Origin: Mycobacterium yunnanensis
Lineage (GTDB): Bacteria > Actinomycetota > Actinomycetes > Mycobacteriales > Mycobacteriaceae
Length of the DNA: 64,000 nucleotides
Direction: 5' to 3'
NCBI RefSeq assembly: GCF_025823185.1
Contig: NZ_JACKVK010000013.1
Coordinates: 62,001-126,000, forward strand
The first letter of the stretch is position 1. The number at the start of each line of letters is the position of its first letter. The translations under genes were made by a program, and so were the position numbers. Under the pieces are notes generated by a model, which worked only from the letters and a program-made list of their open reading frames with translations, did no database searches and was not told the origin of the DNA. Below are positions 1 to 8,181 of the stretch, in pieces.

Positions 1-641
1 GAGTAGAGCTTCTTGATCGACGACTTCGCGAAGATCGAGCCCGACCCCACCGACTGGTAACCCTCCAATTCGACGTTCCAGCCACCGGCGGCGTCGAAGG
101 ACACGATGCGTCCGGCGCCCTCGGGGTTCGGATCGTCGAGGTCGTAACCCACCAGAAGGGGCAGGGCGACGAAGCCTTGCAGCGCGGCACCGAGGTTGCC
201 GCGCACCATGATCGCCAGCCGGTTGACCTTGCCCGCGAAGGTCAGGGCGACGCCCTCGACCTTCTCGTAGTGCTCGAGTTCCACGGCGTAGAGCCGGGCG
301 AATTCGACGGCGATGGCGGCGGTGCCTGCGATGCCGGTCGCGGTGTAGTCGTCGGTGACGTGAATCTTCTGGACGTCGCGGCCGGCGATGATGTTGCCCT
401 GCGTCGACCGGCGGTCACCGGCGATGAGGACGCCGCCGGGGAACTTGATCGCCACGATCGTGGTGCCGTGCGGGAGTGCGTCGCCAACCGTGACGTCACC
501 CGGGCGGCTCACGGGCAGCAGATGCGGGGACTGCCTGCGCAACAATTCGAAGAACGACGAGCCGTCAGCAGACATCGACGACGGTGAGGTGCCAAGACTC
601 ATGGGTAGGGATGACGGCCGATCGTTGTGCGGCCAGGTCAC
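1..641 (-). CDS. prcB: Proteasome subunit beta (partial, C-terminus off left edge)
   Basis: Catalytic beta subunit of the 20S proteasome, which degrades pupylated proteins in the cytoplasm together with PrcA and Mpa. About 213 residues are present. A propeptide of about 59 residues is followed by the LPHG-TT processing site, so mature PrcB should begin at Thr60, the N-terminal nucleophile; downstream are AGDRRSTQGN and ATGIAGTAA, typical of the family. The chosen start is GTG at 641, giving MTWPHNDRPSS, which resembles the M. tuberculosis N-terminus (MTWP). This GTG overlaps the TGA of pup in GTGA, indicating translational coupling. An internal ATG at 602 would lose that conserved start. The C-terminus and the expected prcA lie outside the window. 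Confidence 0.96.
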   Translation of the reverse strand, partial: MTWPHNDRPSSLPMSLGTSPSSMSADGSSFFELLRRQSPHLLPVSRPGDVTVGDALPHGTTIVAIKFPGGVLIAGDRRSTQGNIIAGRDVQKIHVTDDYTATGIAGTAAIAVEFARLYAVELEHYEKVEGVALTFAGKVNRLAIMVRGNLGAALQGFVALPLLVGYDLDDPNPEGAGRIVSFDAAGGWNVELEGYQSVGSGSIFAKSSIKKLY

Positions 642-832
642 TGTCCGCCCTTTTGGACGTACGCACGCACGAAGTCCTCGGCGTTCTCCTCGAGCACGTC
701 GTCGATCTCGTCGAGCAGATCGTCGGTCTCCTCGGAGAGCTTCTCGCGACGCTCCTGGCCAGCCGCGCCGCTGCCGGTGGGATCGTCCTCGTCGCCACCG
801 CCACCACCACGCTTGGTCTGCTCCTGAGCCAT
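638..832 (-). CDS. pup: Prokaryotic ubiquitin-like protein Pup
   Basis: Small, intrinsically disordered protein tag (64 aa) that is attached to lysines of target proteins and delivers them to the Mpa-proteasome. It begins MAQEQTKRGGGG, has an acidic central/C-terminal helix region (EETDDLLDEIDDVLEENAED, the Mpa-binding part) and ends GGQ. The terminal Gln must be deamidated to Glu by Dop before ligation by PafA. It sits between dop and prcB in one leftward operon and overlaps prcB by 4 nt. Length and sequence are typical of mycobacterial Pup. Confidence 0.98.
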   Translation of the reverse strand: MAQEQTKRGGGGGDEDDPTGSGAAGQERREKLSEETDDLLDEIDDVLEENAEDFVRAYVQKGGQ

Positions 833-903
833 CGCTGCCTCCTGCTCGTGTCAATCCCCGCCAGTTCCATCACACTACCGGTCGGGGTCTGGATTGCCCG
901 TCG

Positions 904-2412
904 TCAGGTCGTGAGCTGCTCGACGAGTTCGGCTGCGCTGTCCACCGAATCGAGCAACGCCCCGACGTGGGCCTTGCTTCCCCGTAGCGGCTCCAGGGTC
1001 GGAATGCGCACCAGCGAATCCCCGCCGAGGTCGAAGATCACCGAATCCCAGCTGGCCGCCGCGATGTCCGCGCCGAACCGGCGAAGGCACTCACCGCGGA
1101 AGTACGCCCGGGTGTCGGTGGGCGGGTTGTCGACGGCGTCGATCACCTGCTGTTCGGTGACGAGGCGCTTCATCGACCCGCGCGCGACCAGTCGGTTGTA
1201 GAGGCCCTTGTCGAGCCGCACGTCGGAGTACTGCAGGTCCACCAGGTGCAGCCGCGGGGCCGACCAGCCCAGGTTCTCCCGTTGCCGGAAGCCCTCCAGC
1301 AGCCGCAGCTTGGCGGGCCAGTCGAGGATCTCCGCGCACTCCATCGGGTCGCGCTCGAGCAGGTCCAGCACCGTCGCCCACGTCTCGAGCACCTTCGTCG
1401 CCGACGGGTCGGGGTCGCGGGCGTCGACCAGCTTGGCCACCCGGTCGAGGTAGATCCGCTGCAGCGCAAGCGCGGTCAATTCGCGACCGTCGGTGAGGGC
1501 GACGGTGGCCCGGAGCGACGGATCGCGGCTCACGACGTGCACGGCGTGCACGGGTCGCGCCAGCGCGAGGTCGGAGAGGTCCAGGCCGTGCGCCGGGCCC
1601 TCCTCGATGAGGTCGAGCACCAGCGAGGTGGTGCCCACCTTGAGATAGGTCGAGGTCTCCGCGAGGTTCGCGTCGCCGATGATGACGTGCAGGCGGCGGT
1701 ACTTGTCGGCATCGGCGTGGGGCTCGTCGCGGGTGTTGATGATGCCGCGCTTCAGCGTGGTCTCGAGGCCGACCTCCACCTCGATGTAGTCGGCGCGCTG
1801 GGTCAGCTGGAAACCGGGCTCGTCACCGGCAGGACCGATGCCGACGCGGCCCGAGCCGGTGACGACCTGACGCGACACCAGGAACGGGGTAAGACCGGCG
1901 ATGACGGCGGAGAACGGGGTCTGCCGACTCATCAGGTAGTTCTCGTGGGTGCCGTACGAGGCGCCCTTGCCGTCCACGTTGTTCTTGTAGAGCTGCAGCC
2001 TGGCCGCACCTGGCACGCTGGCGACGTGCCGCGCGGCCGCCTCCATGACCCGCTCGCCGGCCTTGTCCCAGATGACGGCGTCCAGCGGATCGGTCACCTC
2101 GGGGGCGGAGTACTCCGGGTGCGCATGGTCGACGTAGAGCCGAGCGCCGTTGGTCAGGATCATGTTGGCCGCACCGACCTCGTCGGCGTCCACGATCGGC
2201 GGCGGCCCGCTGGCCCGGCTCAGGTCGAAGCCGCGCGCGTCGCGCAGCGGAGATTCGACCTCGTAGTCCCATCGGGTCCGCTTCGCCCGCTGGATGCCCG
2301 CGGCTGCCGCATACGCCAGCACGGCCTGCGTCGACGTGAGGATCGGATTGGCGGTCGGATCGGACGGCGATGAGATGCCGTATTCGACCTCGGTACCGAT
2401 GATCCGTTGCAT
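904..2412 (-). CDS. dop: Deamidase of Pup / depupylase
   Basis: Glutamine-synthetase-fold enzyme (502 aa from this start) that deamidates the C-terminal Gln of Pup and also removes Pup from substrates. The N-terminus MQRIIGTEVEYG carries the conserved glutamates of the ATP/metal site. Further family sequence includes YVDHAHPEYSAPE, LYKNNVDGKGASYG and YFRGECLRRFG. The reading frame extends upstream to 2454, but the Met at 2412 gives the conserved MQRIIG start. It heads the dop-pup-prcB operon. Divergent from it, after 100 bp, is a response regulator rather than the Rv2113 homologue that follows dop in M. tuberculosis. Confidence 0.97.
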   Translation of the reverse strand: MQRIIGTEVEYGISSPSDPTANPILTSTQAVLAYAAAAGIQRAKRTRWDYEVESPLRDARGFDLSRASGPPPIVDADEVGAANMILTNGARLYVDHAHPEYSAPEVTDPLDAVIWDKAGERVMEAAARHVASVPGAARLQLYKNNVDGKGASYGTHENYLMSRQTPFSAVIAGLTPFLVSRQVVTGSGRVGIGPAGDEPGFQLTQRADYIEVEVGLETTLKRGIINTRDEPHADADKYRRLHVIIGDANLAETSTYLKVGTTSLVLDLIEEGPAHGLDLSDLALARPVHAVHVVSRDPSLRATVALTDGRELTALALQRIYLDRVAKLVDARDPDPSATKVLETWATVLDLLERDPMECAEILDWPAKLRLLEGFRQRENLGWSAPRLHLVDLQYSDVRLDKGLYNRLVARGSMKRLVTEQQVIDAVDNPPTDTRAYFRGECLRRFGADIAAASWDSVIFDLGGDSLVRIPTLEPLRGSKAHVGALLDSVDSAAELVEQLTT

Positions 2413-2512
2413 GTGCTCAGCGTAGGGGAAGGCCCCTGGTTGCCAGGCGGGCACCCGAGTTGGTCAACTATGCCGTGCTCCGCGAACCCGACGACACGCA
2501 CCGGGTGGCGCC

Positions 2513-3193
2513 GTGAAGGTCCTCGTCGTCGAAGACGAGGCGCTGCTGGCGTCGACCCTGATGATGGGATTGCGGGCCGAGGGATTCACCGTGGTGGCGG
2601 TGGCCACCGGCGTCGACGGGTTGGCCCGCGCCACCGAGGGCGAGTACGACGTCGTCGTCCTCGACATCATGCTGCCCGGGCTCAACGGGTACGAAGTGTT
2701 GCGGCACATGCGTTCTCGCGGAATCTGGACGCCGGTGCTGATGCTGACCGCCAAGGACGGCGAGTACGACCAGACCGACGCCTTCGACCTCGGTGCCGAC
2801 GACTACCTCACCAAGCCGTTCTCGTTCATCGTGCTGGTGGCGCGGCTTCGGGCTCTGGTGCGTCGTGCCGCGCCGCAGCGTCCCGCCGTCCTGGAGGCCG
2901 GCATGCTGACGCTCGACCCGTCGCGTCGCGAGGTGTTCCGAGGCGACGCGCAGATCTCGCTGACACCACGCGAGTACGGCCTGCTCGAATATCTGATGCG
3001 CAACAAGGACACCGTGGTGACCAAGGCGCAGATCCTGCAGAACGTCTGGGCCGCCGACTACGAGGGCGCCGACAACGTCGTCGAGGTGTACGTGGGCTAC
3101 GTGCGGCGCAAGATCGACATTCCGTTCGGCACCAAGACCATCGAGACCGTCCGCGGCGTGGGTTACCGGTTGGCCTCCGACGGCGTCAGCTGA
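2513..3193 (+). CDS. OmpR-family response regulator
   Basis: Two-component response regulator of 226 aa: receiver domain at residues 1-115 (acidic pair E7-D8, phospho-acceptor Asp51 in VVVLDIMLPG, Lys in LTKPF) and an OmpR/PhoB winged-helix DNA-binding domain at about 130-222 (EYGLLEYLMRN, YVGYVRRKID, ETVRGVGYRL). The start is GTG (GTGAAGGTC). The probable partner kinase lies immediately downstream on the opposite strand, and the two 3' ends overlap by 31 nt; most such pairs are co-directional. It stands between dop and the Rv2113-like gene. The signal sensed and the targets are unknown. Confidence 0.9.
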   Translation: MKVLVVEDEALLASTLMMGLRAEGFTVVAVATGVDGLARATEGEYDVVVLDIMLPGLNGYEVLRHMRSRGIWTPVLMLTAKDGEYDQTDAFDLGADDYLTKPFSFIVLVARLRALVRRAAPQRPAVLEAGMLTLDPSRREVFRGDAQISLTPREYGLLEYLMRNKDTVVTKAQILQNVWAADYEGADNVVEVYVGYVRRKIDIPFGTKTIETVRGVGYRLASDGVS

Positions 3194-4524
3194 ACCGTCA
3201 CCGACGTTCCGGTGCCGATGCCCTGGCCGACCTCCACCTGGCCGCCGTGAGCCGCGACGATCTCCCGCACGATCGCCAGGCCCAGACCCGAACCGCCTGC
3301 GCTTCTGGACCGGTCGGAGTCCAGCCGGACGAAGCGGTCGAAGACGCGCTCGCGGTCCTCGGGCGGGATGCCAGGCCCGTCGTCGGCGACGGTGACCAAG
3401 ACCGCGTCGGCGCCGCCCCGCACGGAGACCCGAACGCGCGAGGCCGCGTGCCGTACGGCGTTGTCGAGCAGGTTGCGCAGAACCCTCGACAGCGCGGCGG
3501 GATCTCCGGTCAACCGGGCCGGCTCCAGCTCACCCTGGACGTCCAGCGTCGTCTCGCGGCGTAGCCGCTCGAGTTCCTCGGCCACCAGATCGTCGAGGTC
3601 GACGTCCTCACGGGCGATCTCCAGCCCCCGCTCGTCGGCCCTGGCCAGCAGCAGAAGGTCGTCGATGAGCACCTTCATGCGCAGGGCCTCGGGCATCAGC
3701 GTCGTGGTGACCAGGTCGCCGGCCTGATCGTCGCTGAGCACCTCGGGGTGGGCGACGACCACCTCCAGCGCCGAGATGATGGTCGTCAGCGGGCTCCTCA
3801 GTTCGTGTGAGGCGTCGCCGACGAAGCGCTTCTGCGCCTCGTGACCCGCTTGGATGCGGGCCAGCATCTCGTTCATCGTCACCGCAAGGGCCGCGATCTC
3901 GTCGCGACTGTCGGGCACCGGAACCCGTTCGGCCAGATCGGAGGTGGTGATCTCGGCGACCCTGGACCGGATGTCGTCGACCGATCGCATGGACCGGTGG
4001 ACCAGCACGTAGGTCGCCACCCCGGACACCAGGATTACCACGGGCGCGGCGATGCCCAGCGCGACGACGACCGCCCAGATGGTCGACGCAATCGTGGCGG
4101 TGCCCTCCCCGACCACCACGGTGTACCGGCCGTCGGGGCCGGTGACCGTTTGGGCGCTGAAGCGGACGCGGTCGAACGGCGTGGACACCTCGGGCATGCC
4201 GATGCGAATCCCGTCGCCGACGTCGCTCATCGCGACAAGCGGCGTGGCGGGGGCCGCCGGTGACCGCCGCAGCACCGCGCCGTCCCCGCCGATCACCTGC
4301 ACTGCCACGATGCGCTGGTCGGTGCTCAGCAGGATCGGATCCAGGCCGGCGACGCCGCGGGCGGTGAGCTGGGTCGAGATCTCGCTGACCCTGGTGGCCG
4401 CCGCGGTGTCGACGCCCGAGAGCATGGTGCGGTAGAGAATCGCCGCGAGCCCGGCCCCGGCGATGCCAAGGGCGACGAAGCGACCGTCGCCGCGACCAGT
4501 GCCGACCGCGCCGAGATGCCCCAC
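3163..4524 (-). CDS. Sensor histidine kinase (probable N-terminal frameshift)
   Basis: Membrane sensor kinase, 453 aa in the open frame. From this frame: a first membrane segment (ALGIAGAGLAAILY), an extracytoplasmic sensor region to about residue 145, a second membrane segment (VVALGIAAPVVILVSGVATYVLV), HAMP, HisKA with SHELRSP (His about 240), and HATPase_c with LLDNAVRHA, DDGPGIPPEDR and GSGLGLAIV. The GTG at 4524 gives a Gly-rich, uncharged N-terminus (VGHLGAVGTGRG) atypical of a sensor kinase. A better N-terminus starting MARRRTAEWGISARS is encoded from ATG 4547 in another frame and would join with one added base near 4477-4482. It is the likely partner of the convergent response regulator. 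The catalytic part is intact. Confidence 0.85.
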   Translation of the reverse strand: MGHLGAVGTGRGDGRFVALGIAGAGLAAILYRTMLSGVDTAAATRVSEISTQLTARGVAGLDPILLSTDQRIVAVQVIGGDGAVLRRSPAAPATPLVAMSDVGDGIRIGMPEVSTPFDRVRFSAQTVTGPDGRYTVVVGEGTATIASTIWAVVVALGIAAPVVILVSGVATYVLVHRSMRSVDDIRSRVAEITTSDLAERVPVPDSRDEIAALAVTMNEMLARIQAGHEAQKRFVGDASHELRSPLTTIISALEVVVAHPEVLSDDQAGDLVTTTLMPEALRMKVLIDDLLLLARADERGLEIAREDVDLDDLVAEELERLRRETTLDVQGELEPARLTGDPAALSRVLRNLLDNAVRHAASRVRVSVRGGADAVLVTVADDGPGIPPEDRERVFDRFVRLDSDRSRSAGGSGLGLAIVREIVAAHGGQVEVGQGIGTGTSVTVQLTPSEANR

Positions 4525-4547
4525 TCCGCAGTGCGCCGTCTCGCCAT
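4477..4547 (-). other. Probable 1-nt frameshift at 5' end of the histidine kinase
   Basis: From ATG 4547 the minus strand encodes MARRRTAEWGISARSALVAA, a basic start leading into a membrane helix, but this frame then degrades into Ser/Pro/Gly/Arg-rich sequence. The kinase frame takes over at FVALGIAGAGL. Adding one base next to the GCTTCG at about 4477-4482 restores one continuous membrane segment. This is either a sequencing/assembly error or a real mutation; the sequence alone cannot decide. Confidence 0.6.
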
Positions 4548-4568
4548 AGCGGTGACCAGTCCATCACA

Positions 4569-5729
4569 ATGTTTGCCGTGCCCGACATGCAGCAGGTCCA
4601 CGAGTGGTTTCTGCATCGTGGCCTGCCGCTGGTGCTGACCCGGCGGGTGCGCTCGCGGCATCTGATCGAGCGCTCGGCGCCGATGGTCAGTGGCGTGGGG
4701 GCGCTCACGGCGGTGACGATGCTGCTGGCCGAAGTGACCGGCGATTCTCCCGACTACGGGTATGCCGTGCGGCTGGGCGTGATTGCCGTCGTCCTGCTCG
4801 CCGCGCCGTTCGCGCTGTACCTGCTGCACCGCCTCGACACCACCCGCGGCGAGAGGGGCCGGCGGACGGCGGCCCTGGTGGTCATGGCGATCTTCGTGGT
4901 CGTCATGCCGGTGACGGTCAGCGGGTGGTCGCCCGCCGCCGCAGCCGAGGCGCCGGCGTTCGTCGTCATCACGGTGCTCGCGATCTGGCTCACCTATGTC
5001 GGCTTCGGGTCGATCGCGGCCTGGGCGTTCCGCTTCGCCTGGGTGCAGCTCGGCGCCCTCGGCACGCTGATGAGCCGTGCCCTGCCCCTGCTGATGCTGA
5101 CGGTGGTGGTCTACTTCACCGGCGAGCTCTGGCAGCTCGCCGCGCGCATGACGCGCCAGCGGCTGTGGCAGGTCATCGGCTTCTTCGCCGTCGTCGCCCT
5201 TGCGTTCGTGGTAACGACCATCCGCGACGAGGTACGCGCGCTGCGGGAGGACCGCGCCGGGGAGACCGACCAAGCCAGCCTGCTGACCGGGACCCCGCTG
5301 GCGGTGCCGGCGGGTGACCGGATTCCCCGCACCCCGCTCTCACGCGCCGAGCAGATCAACGTCGCCGCCGTCATGGTGGTGTCCCAGGCCATCCAGGTGG
5401 TGTTCTTCACCGCGGGCGTGTTCGCGTTCTTCCTGGCCTTGGGCATCGTCGCGGTGCCCGACGACGTCGCCGTCCTGTGGTCGGCCGAGCAGAGCTGCGC
5501 AGTGGGTCAACCTCCGTGCGCGGGAACGTGGTTCGGAATCCACATCCCCATCCCGCAGACGACGGTGCACATGTCGCTGTTCGTCGCGGTGCTCTCCGGC
5601 CTGTACTTCACCGTCAGCACCAGCGTCGACCCGCTGTATCGGCAACGCTTCTTCGACCCGCTGATCGCCGACGTCGCGGTGAGCCTCGCGGGGCGCGACG
5701 CCTACCTGCAGGTGAACGCCAGGGTCTAG
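4569..5729 (+). CDS. Integral membrane protein (Rv2113-like)
   Basis: Polytopic membrane protein of 386 aa with about eight to nine hydrophobic segments, for example APMVSGVGALTAVTML, LGVIAVVLLAAPFALYL, LVVMAIFVVVMPVTV, ALPLLMLTVVVYF and VAAVMVVSQAIQVVFF. It occupies the position of Rv2113 next to mpa, and its 3' end overlaps the mpa stop by 4 nt on the opposite strand. The start is ATG 4569, only 21 bp from the probable kinase start at 4547 on the other strand; ATG 4587 (MQQVHEW) is an alternative. No enzymatic motif is recognised and the function is unknown. Confidence 0.82.
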   Translation: MFAVPDMQQVHEWFLHRGLPLVLTRRVRSRHLIERSAPMVSGVGALTAVTMLLAEVTGDSPDYGYAVRLGVIAVVLLAAPFALYLLHRLDTTRGERGRRTAALVVMAIFVVVMPVTVSGWSPAAAAEAPAFVVITVLAIWLTYVGFGSIAAWAFRFAWVQLGALGTLMSRALPLLMLTVVVYFTGELWQLAARMTRQRLWQVIGFFAVVALAFVVTTIRDEVRALREDRAGETDQASLLTGTPLAVPAGDRIPRTPLSRAEQINVAAVMVVSQAIQVVFFTAGVFAFFLALGIVAVPDDVAVLWSAEQSCAVGQPPCAGTWFGIHIPIPQTTVHMSLFVAVLSGLYFTVSTSVDPLYRQRFFDPLIADVAVSLAGRDAYLQVNARV

Positions 5730-7528
5730 AGGTACTGCCCCAGGTTCGACTCGGTGTCGATGGCCCTGCTGGCGCTGGAGCTCTTGCCGGTGACCAGCGT
5801 GCGGATGTACACGATCCGCTCGCCCTTCTTGCCCGAAATCCTGGCCCAGTCGTCCGGGTTGGTGGTGTTGGGCAGGTCCTCGTTCTCGGCGAACTCGTCG
5901 ACGATCGAGTCGAGCAGGTGCTGGATGCGCAGACCGTGCTGCCCGGTCTCCAGGACCGACTTGATCGCGAACTTCTTGGCCTTGTCGACGACGTTCTGAA
6001 TCATCGCGCCGGAGTTGAAGTCCTTGAAGTACATGACTTCCTTGTCACCGTTGGCGTAGGTGACCTCGAGGAAGCGGTTCTCGTCGACCTCGGCGTACAT
6101 CCGCTCGACGACCTTCTCGATCATCGCCTTCACGCACGCACCGCGGTCACCGCCGAACTCAGCGAGATCGTCGGCGTGCACCGGCAGGTCCTCGGTCAGG
6201 TACTTGGAGAAGATGTCCTGGGCCGCCTCGGCGTCCGGCCGCTCGATCTTGATCTTGACGTCCAAGCGGCCGGGCCGCAGGATCGCCGGGTCGATCATGT
6301 CCTCGCGGTTGGAGGCGCCGATGACGATGACGTTCTCCAGGCCCTCGACGCCGTCGATCTCGCTGAGGAGCTGCGGCACCACGGTGGTCTCGACGTCGGA
6401 GCTGACGCCGGTGCCACGGGTCCGGAAGATCGAGTCCATCTCGTCGAAGAACACGATCACCGGCGTGCCCTCGGAGGCCTTCTCCCTCGCACGCTGGAAG
6501 ATCAAGCGGATGTGGCGCTCGGTCTCGCCGACGAACTTGTTGAGCAGCTCGGGGCCCTTGATGTTGAGGAAGTACGACTTCGCCTCGCGGGCGTCCTCGC
6601 CACGGACCTCGGCCATCTTCTTGGCCAACGAGTTGGCCACCGCCTTGGCGATGAGCGTCTTGCCGCACCCGGGCGGCCCGTAGAGCAGCACGCCCTTCGG
6701 GGGCCGCAGCGAGTACTCGCGGTAGAGGTCCTTGTGCAGGAACGGCAACTCCACGGCGTCGCGGATCTGCTCGATCTGACGCGTCAGACCACCGATGTCG
6801 TGGTAGCTCACGTCGGGCACTTCCTCGAGCACCAGATCCTCGACCTCGGCCTTGGGGATGCGCTCGAAGGCATAACCGGCCTTGGTGTCCACCAGCAGCG
6901 AGTCGCCAGGGCGCAGCTTGCGGGGCTTCCAGTCGTCGTCGGACGGCTCCGCGTCCGGGTCCTCCACCAGGAACTCCGCGGCGACCAGGGGTTCGGCGAG
7001 CCAGACGATGCGCTCCTCGTCGGCGTGACCGACGACCAGGGCGCGGTGGCCGTCGCCGAGGATCTCGCGCAGGGTGCTGATCTCGCCGACGGACTCGTAG
7101 GTGCCGGCCTCGACGACCGTGAGGGCCTCGTTGAGCCGGACCGTCTGGCCCTGCTTGAGATCCTTGACCTCGATGTTCGGCGAGCACGTCAGCCGCATCT
7201 TGCGACCGGAGGTGAACACGTCGACCGTGTCGTCCTCGTGAGTGCCGAGCAGGACGCCGTAGCCGCTGGGCGGCTGGCCCAGTCTGTCCACCTCTTCGCG
7301 CAACGCCAGCAACTGCTGACGTGCTTCCTTGAGCGTGTCCATCAGCTTGGCGTTGCGGGCCGCCAAGGAGTCGATGCGGGCCTCGAGCTGGTGCACGTCT
7401 CGTGCGCTTCGAAGGCCACTGTCGGACCCCACCGAGCGTTCGAGCTGCTCGCGAAGCGCGGCGGCTTCGCGGCGCAGCTCTTCCAATTCGGCAGCCTCGC
7501 CACTGGACATGGGCTGTGACTCACTCAT
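5726..7528 (-). CDS. mpa: Mycobacterial proteasome ATPase (ARC)
   Basis: Hexameric AAA ATPase (600 aa) that captures Pup on its N-terminal coiled coil, unfolds the pupylated substrate and feeds it into the 20S proteasome. In order: coiled coil at about 10-85 (EELRREAAALREQL, LKEARQQLLALREEV), OB-fold domains, AAA domain with Walker A GPPGCGKT at about 284-291, Walker B VFFDEMDS at about 357-365 and arginine-finger region LRPGRLD. The C-terminal GQYL supplies the Tyr that docks on the proteasome. An intact tail implies a working gate-opening contact. Divergent from the MTB12-like gene across 145 bp. Confidence 0.98.
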   Translation of the reverse strand: MSESQPMSSGEAAELEELRREAAALREQLERSVGSDSGLRSARDVHQLEARIDSLAARNAKLMDTLKEARQQLLALREEVDRLGQPPSGYGVLLGTHEDDTVDVFTSGRKMRLTCSPNIEVKDLKQGQTVRLNEALTVVEAGTYESVGEISTLREILGDGHRALVVGHADEERIVWLAEPLVAAEFLVEDPDAEPSDDDWKPRKLRPGDSLLVDTKAGYAFERIPKAEVEDLVLEEVPDVSYHDIGGLTRQIEQIRDAVELPFLHKDLYREYSLRPPKGVLLYGPPGCGKTLIAKAVANSLAKKMAEVRGEDAREAKSYFLNIKGPELLNKFVGETERHIRLIFQRAREKASEGTPVIVFFDEMDSIFRTRGTGVSSDVETTVVPQLLSEIDGVEGLENVIVIGASNREDMIDPAILRPGRLDVKIKIERPDAEAAQDIFSKYLTEDLPVHADDLAEFGGDRGACVKAMIEKVVERMYAEVDENRFLEVTYANGDKEVMYFKDFNSGAMIQNVVDKAKKFAIKSVLETGQHGLRIQHLLDSIVDEFAENEDLPNTTNPDDWARISGKKGERIVYIRTLVTGKSSSASRAIDTESNLGQYL

Positions 7529-7612
7529 GTTGCGCCCCTCCCCGCACCGAAAGTTGGTGCAGTAACACCTTCAACGCTACCGGCGATTCAGTCTTTGTGC
7601 GTCGTGTAGGAA

Positions 7613-7640
7613 TTCGACACACCAGCAACACTGTTAGCCT
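7613..7640 (+). promoter_or_regulatory. Candidate sigma-A-type promoter for the MTB12-like gene
   Basis: TTCGAC at 7613-7618 and TAGCCT at 7635-7640 are separated by 16 bp, about 35 bp before the GTG start at 7674. They resemble -35 and -10 boxes. The assignment rests on pattern alone. Confidence 0.3.
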
Positions 7641-7673
7641 CATTGACGAGTTAGGCCGATCGAAAGGACAGCC

Positions 7674-8180
7674 GTGATCCTGAAAACCCTCGTTACCGGC
7701 ATGGCAGCAGCAGCCGTCGTAGCCGGAGCAGCGGGTGGTGTGACGTCCGTTGCATCGAACCTCGGTTCGGGCGCGTCACCGTCCACGGCCGTCGTACAGC
7801 CCGTGGTCTTGGGCATCCCGATGCCCCAGGCGCCGGCACCCGACCTCCAGGCGCCCCTGCTGCAGACCCTCAACGGGCTCGCCGGTGGTGGCTCCTTCTC
7901 CGGCGCCAAGGGCACGTACATCGAGGGCGGCCTGGGCCGCATCGAGGGCATCGCCGCCGACCGGGAGTACAGCAAGGCAGCCGCCAAGGGCTACTTCCCG
8001 CTGAGTTTCGTCGTCGCCGACGTCGACTCGGACGGCACGACCGCCACAGCGAACGTCACGGCCACCGCGAACACCGGTGCCACCAAGACCGAACCGGTGA
8101 CCTTCGTCGCCGGCCCCAGCCCCACCGGATGGCAGATCTCCAAGCAGTCGGCGTTGGCGCTGCTGTCCTCGCAGGGCTGA
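7674..8180 (+). CDS. Secreted MTB12-family protein
   Basis: Exported protein of 168 aa resembling the low-molecular-weight antigen MTB12/CFP-2. It has an N-terminal signal peptide (hydrophobic LVTGMAAAAVVAGAAGG, no lipobox), the family pattern of a QPVVLG segment, KGTYIEGGLG and a C-terminal WQISKQSALALLSSQG. The start is GTG 7674, preceded by GAAAGGACAG as ribosome binding site. lppK of the same family follows with 1 nt between stop and its earliest possible start, so they are probably a tandem duplicate. The molecular function of this family is not established; an extracellular or cell-wall location is inferred from the signal. Confidence 0.85.
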   Translation: MILKTLVTGMAAAAVVAGAAGGVTSVASNLGSGASPSTAVVQPVVLGIPMPQAPAPDLQAPLLQTLNGLAGGGSFSGAKGTYIEGGLGRIEGIAADREYSKAAAKGYFPLSFVVADVDSDGTTATANVTATANTGATKTEPVTFVAGPSPTGWQISKQSALALLSSQG

Positions 8181-8181
8181 C

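Noticed and set aside
2407..3564. 385-residue plus-strand frame overlapping the response regulator
   Set aside because: Arg-rich out-of-frame translation; the real receiver and winged-helix domains are in the 2513-3193 frame.
5477..7519. 680-residue open frame on the plus strand opposite mpa
   Set aside because: Shadow frame of high-GC coding DNA; the minus strand encodes a full, conserved Mpa.
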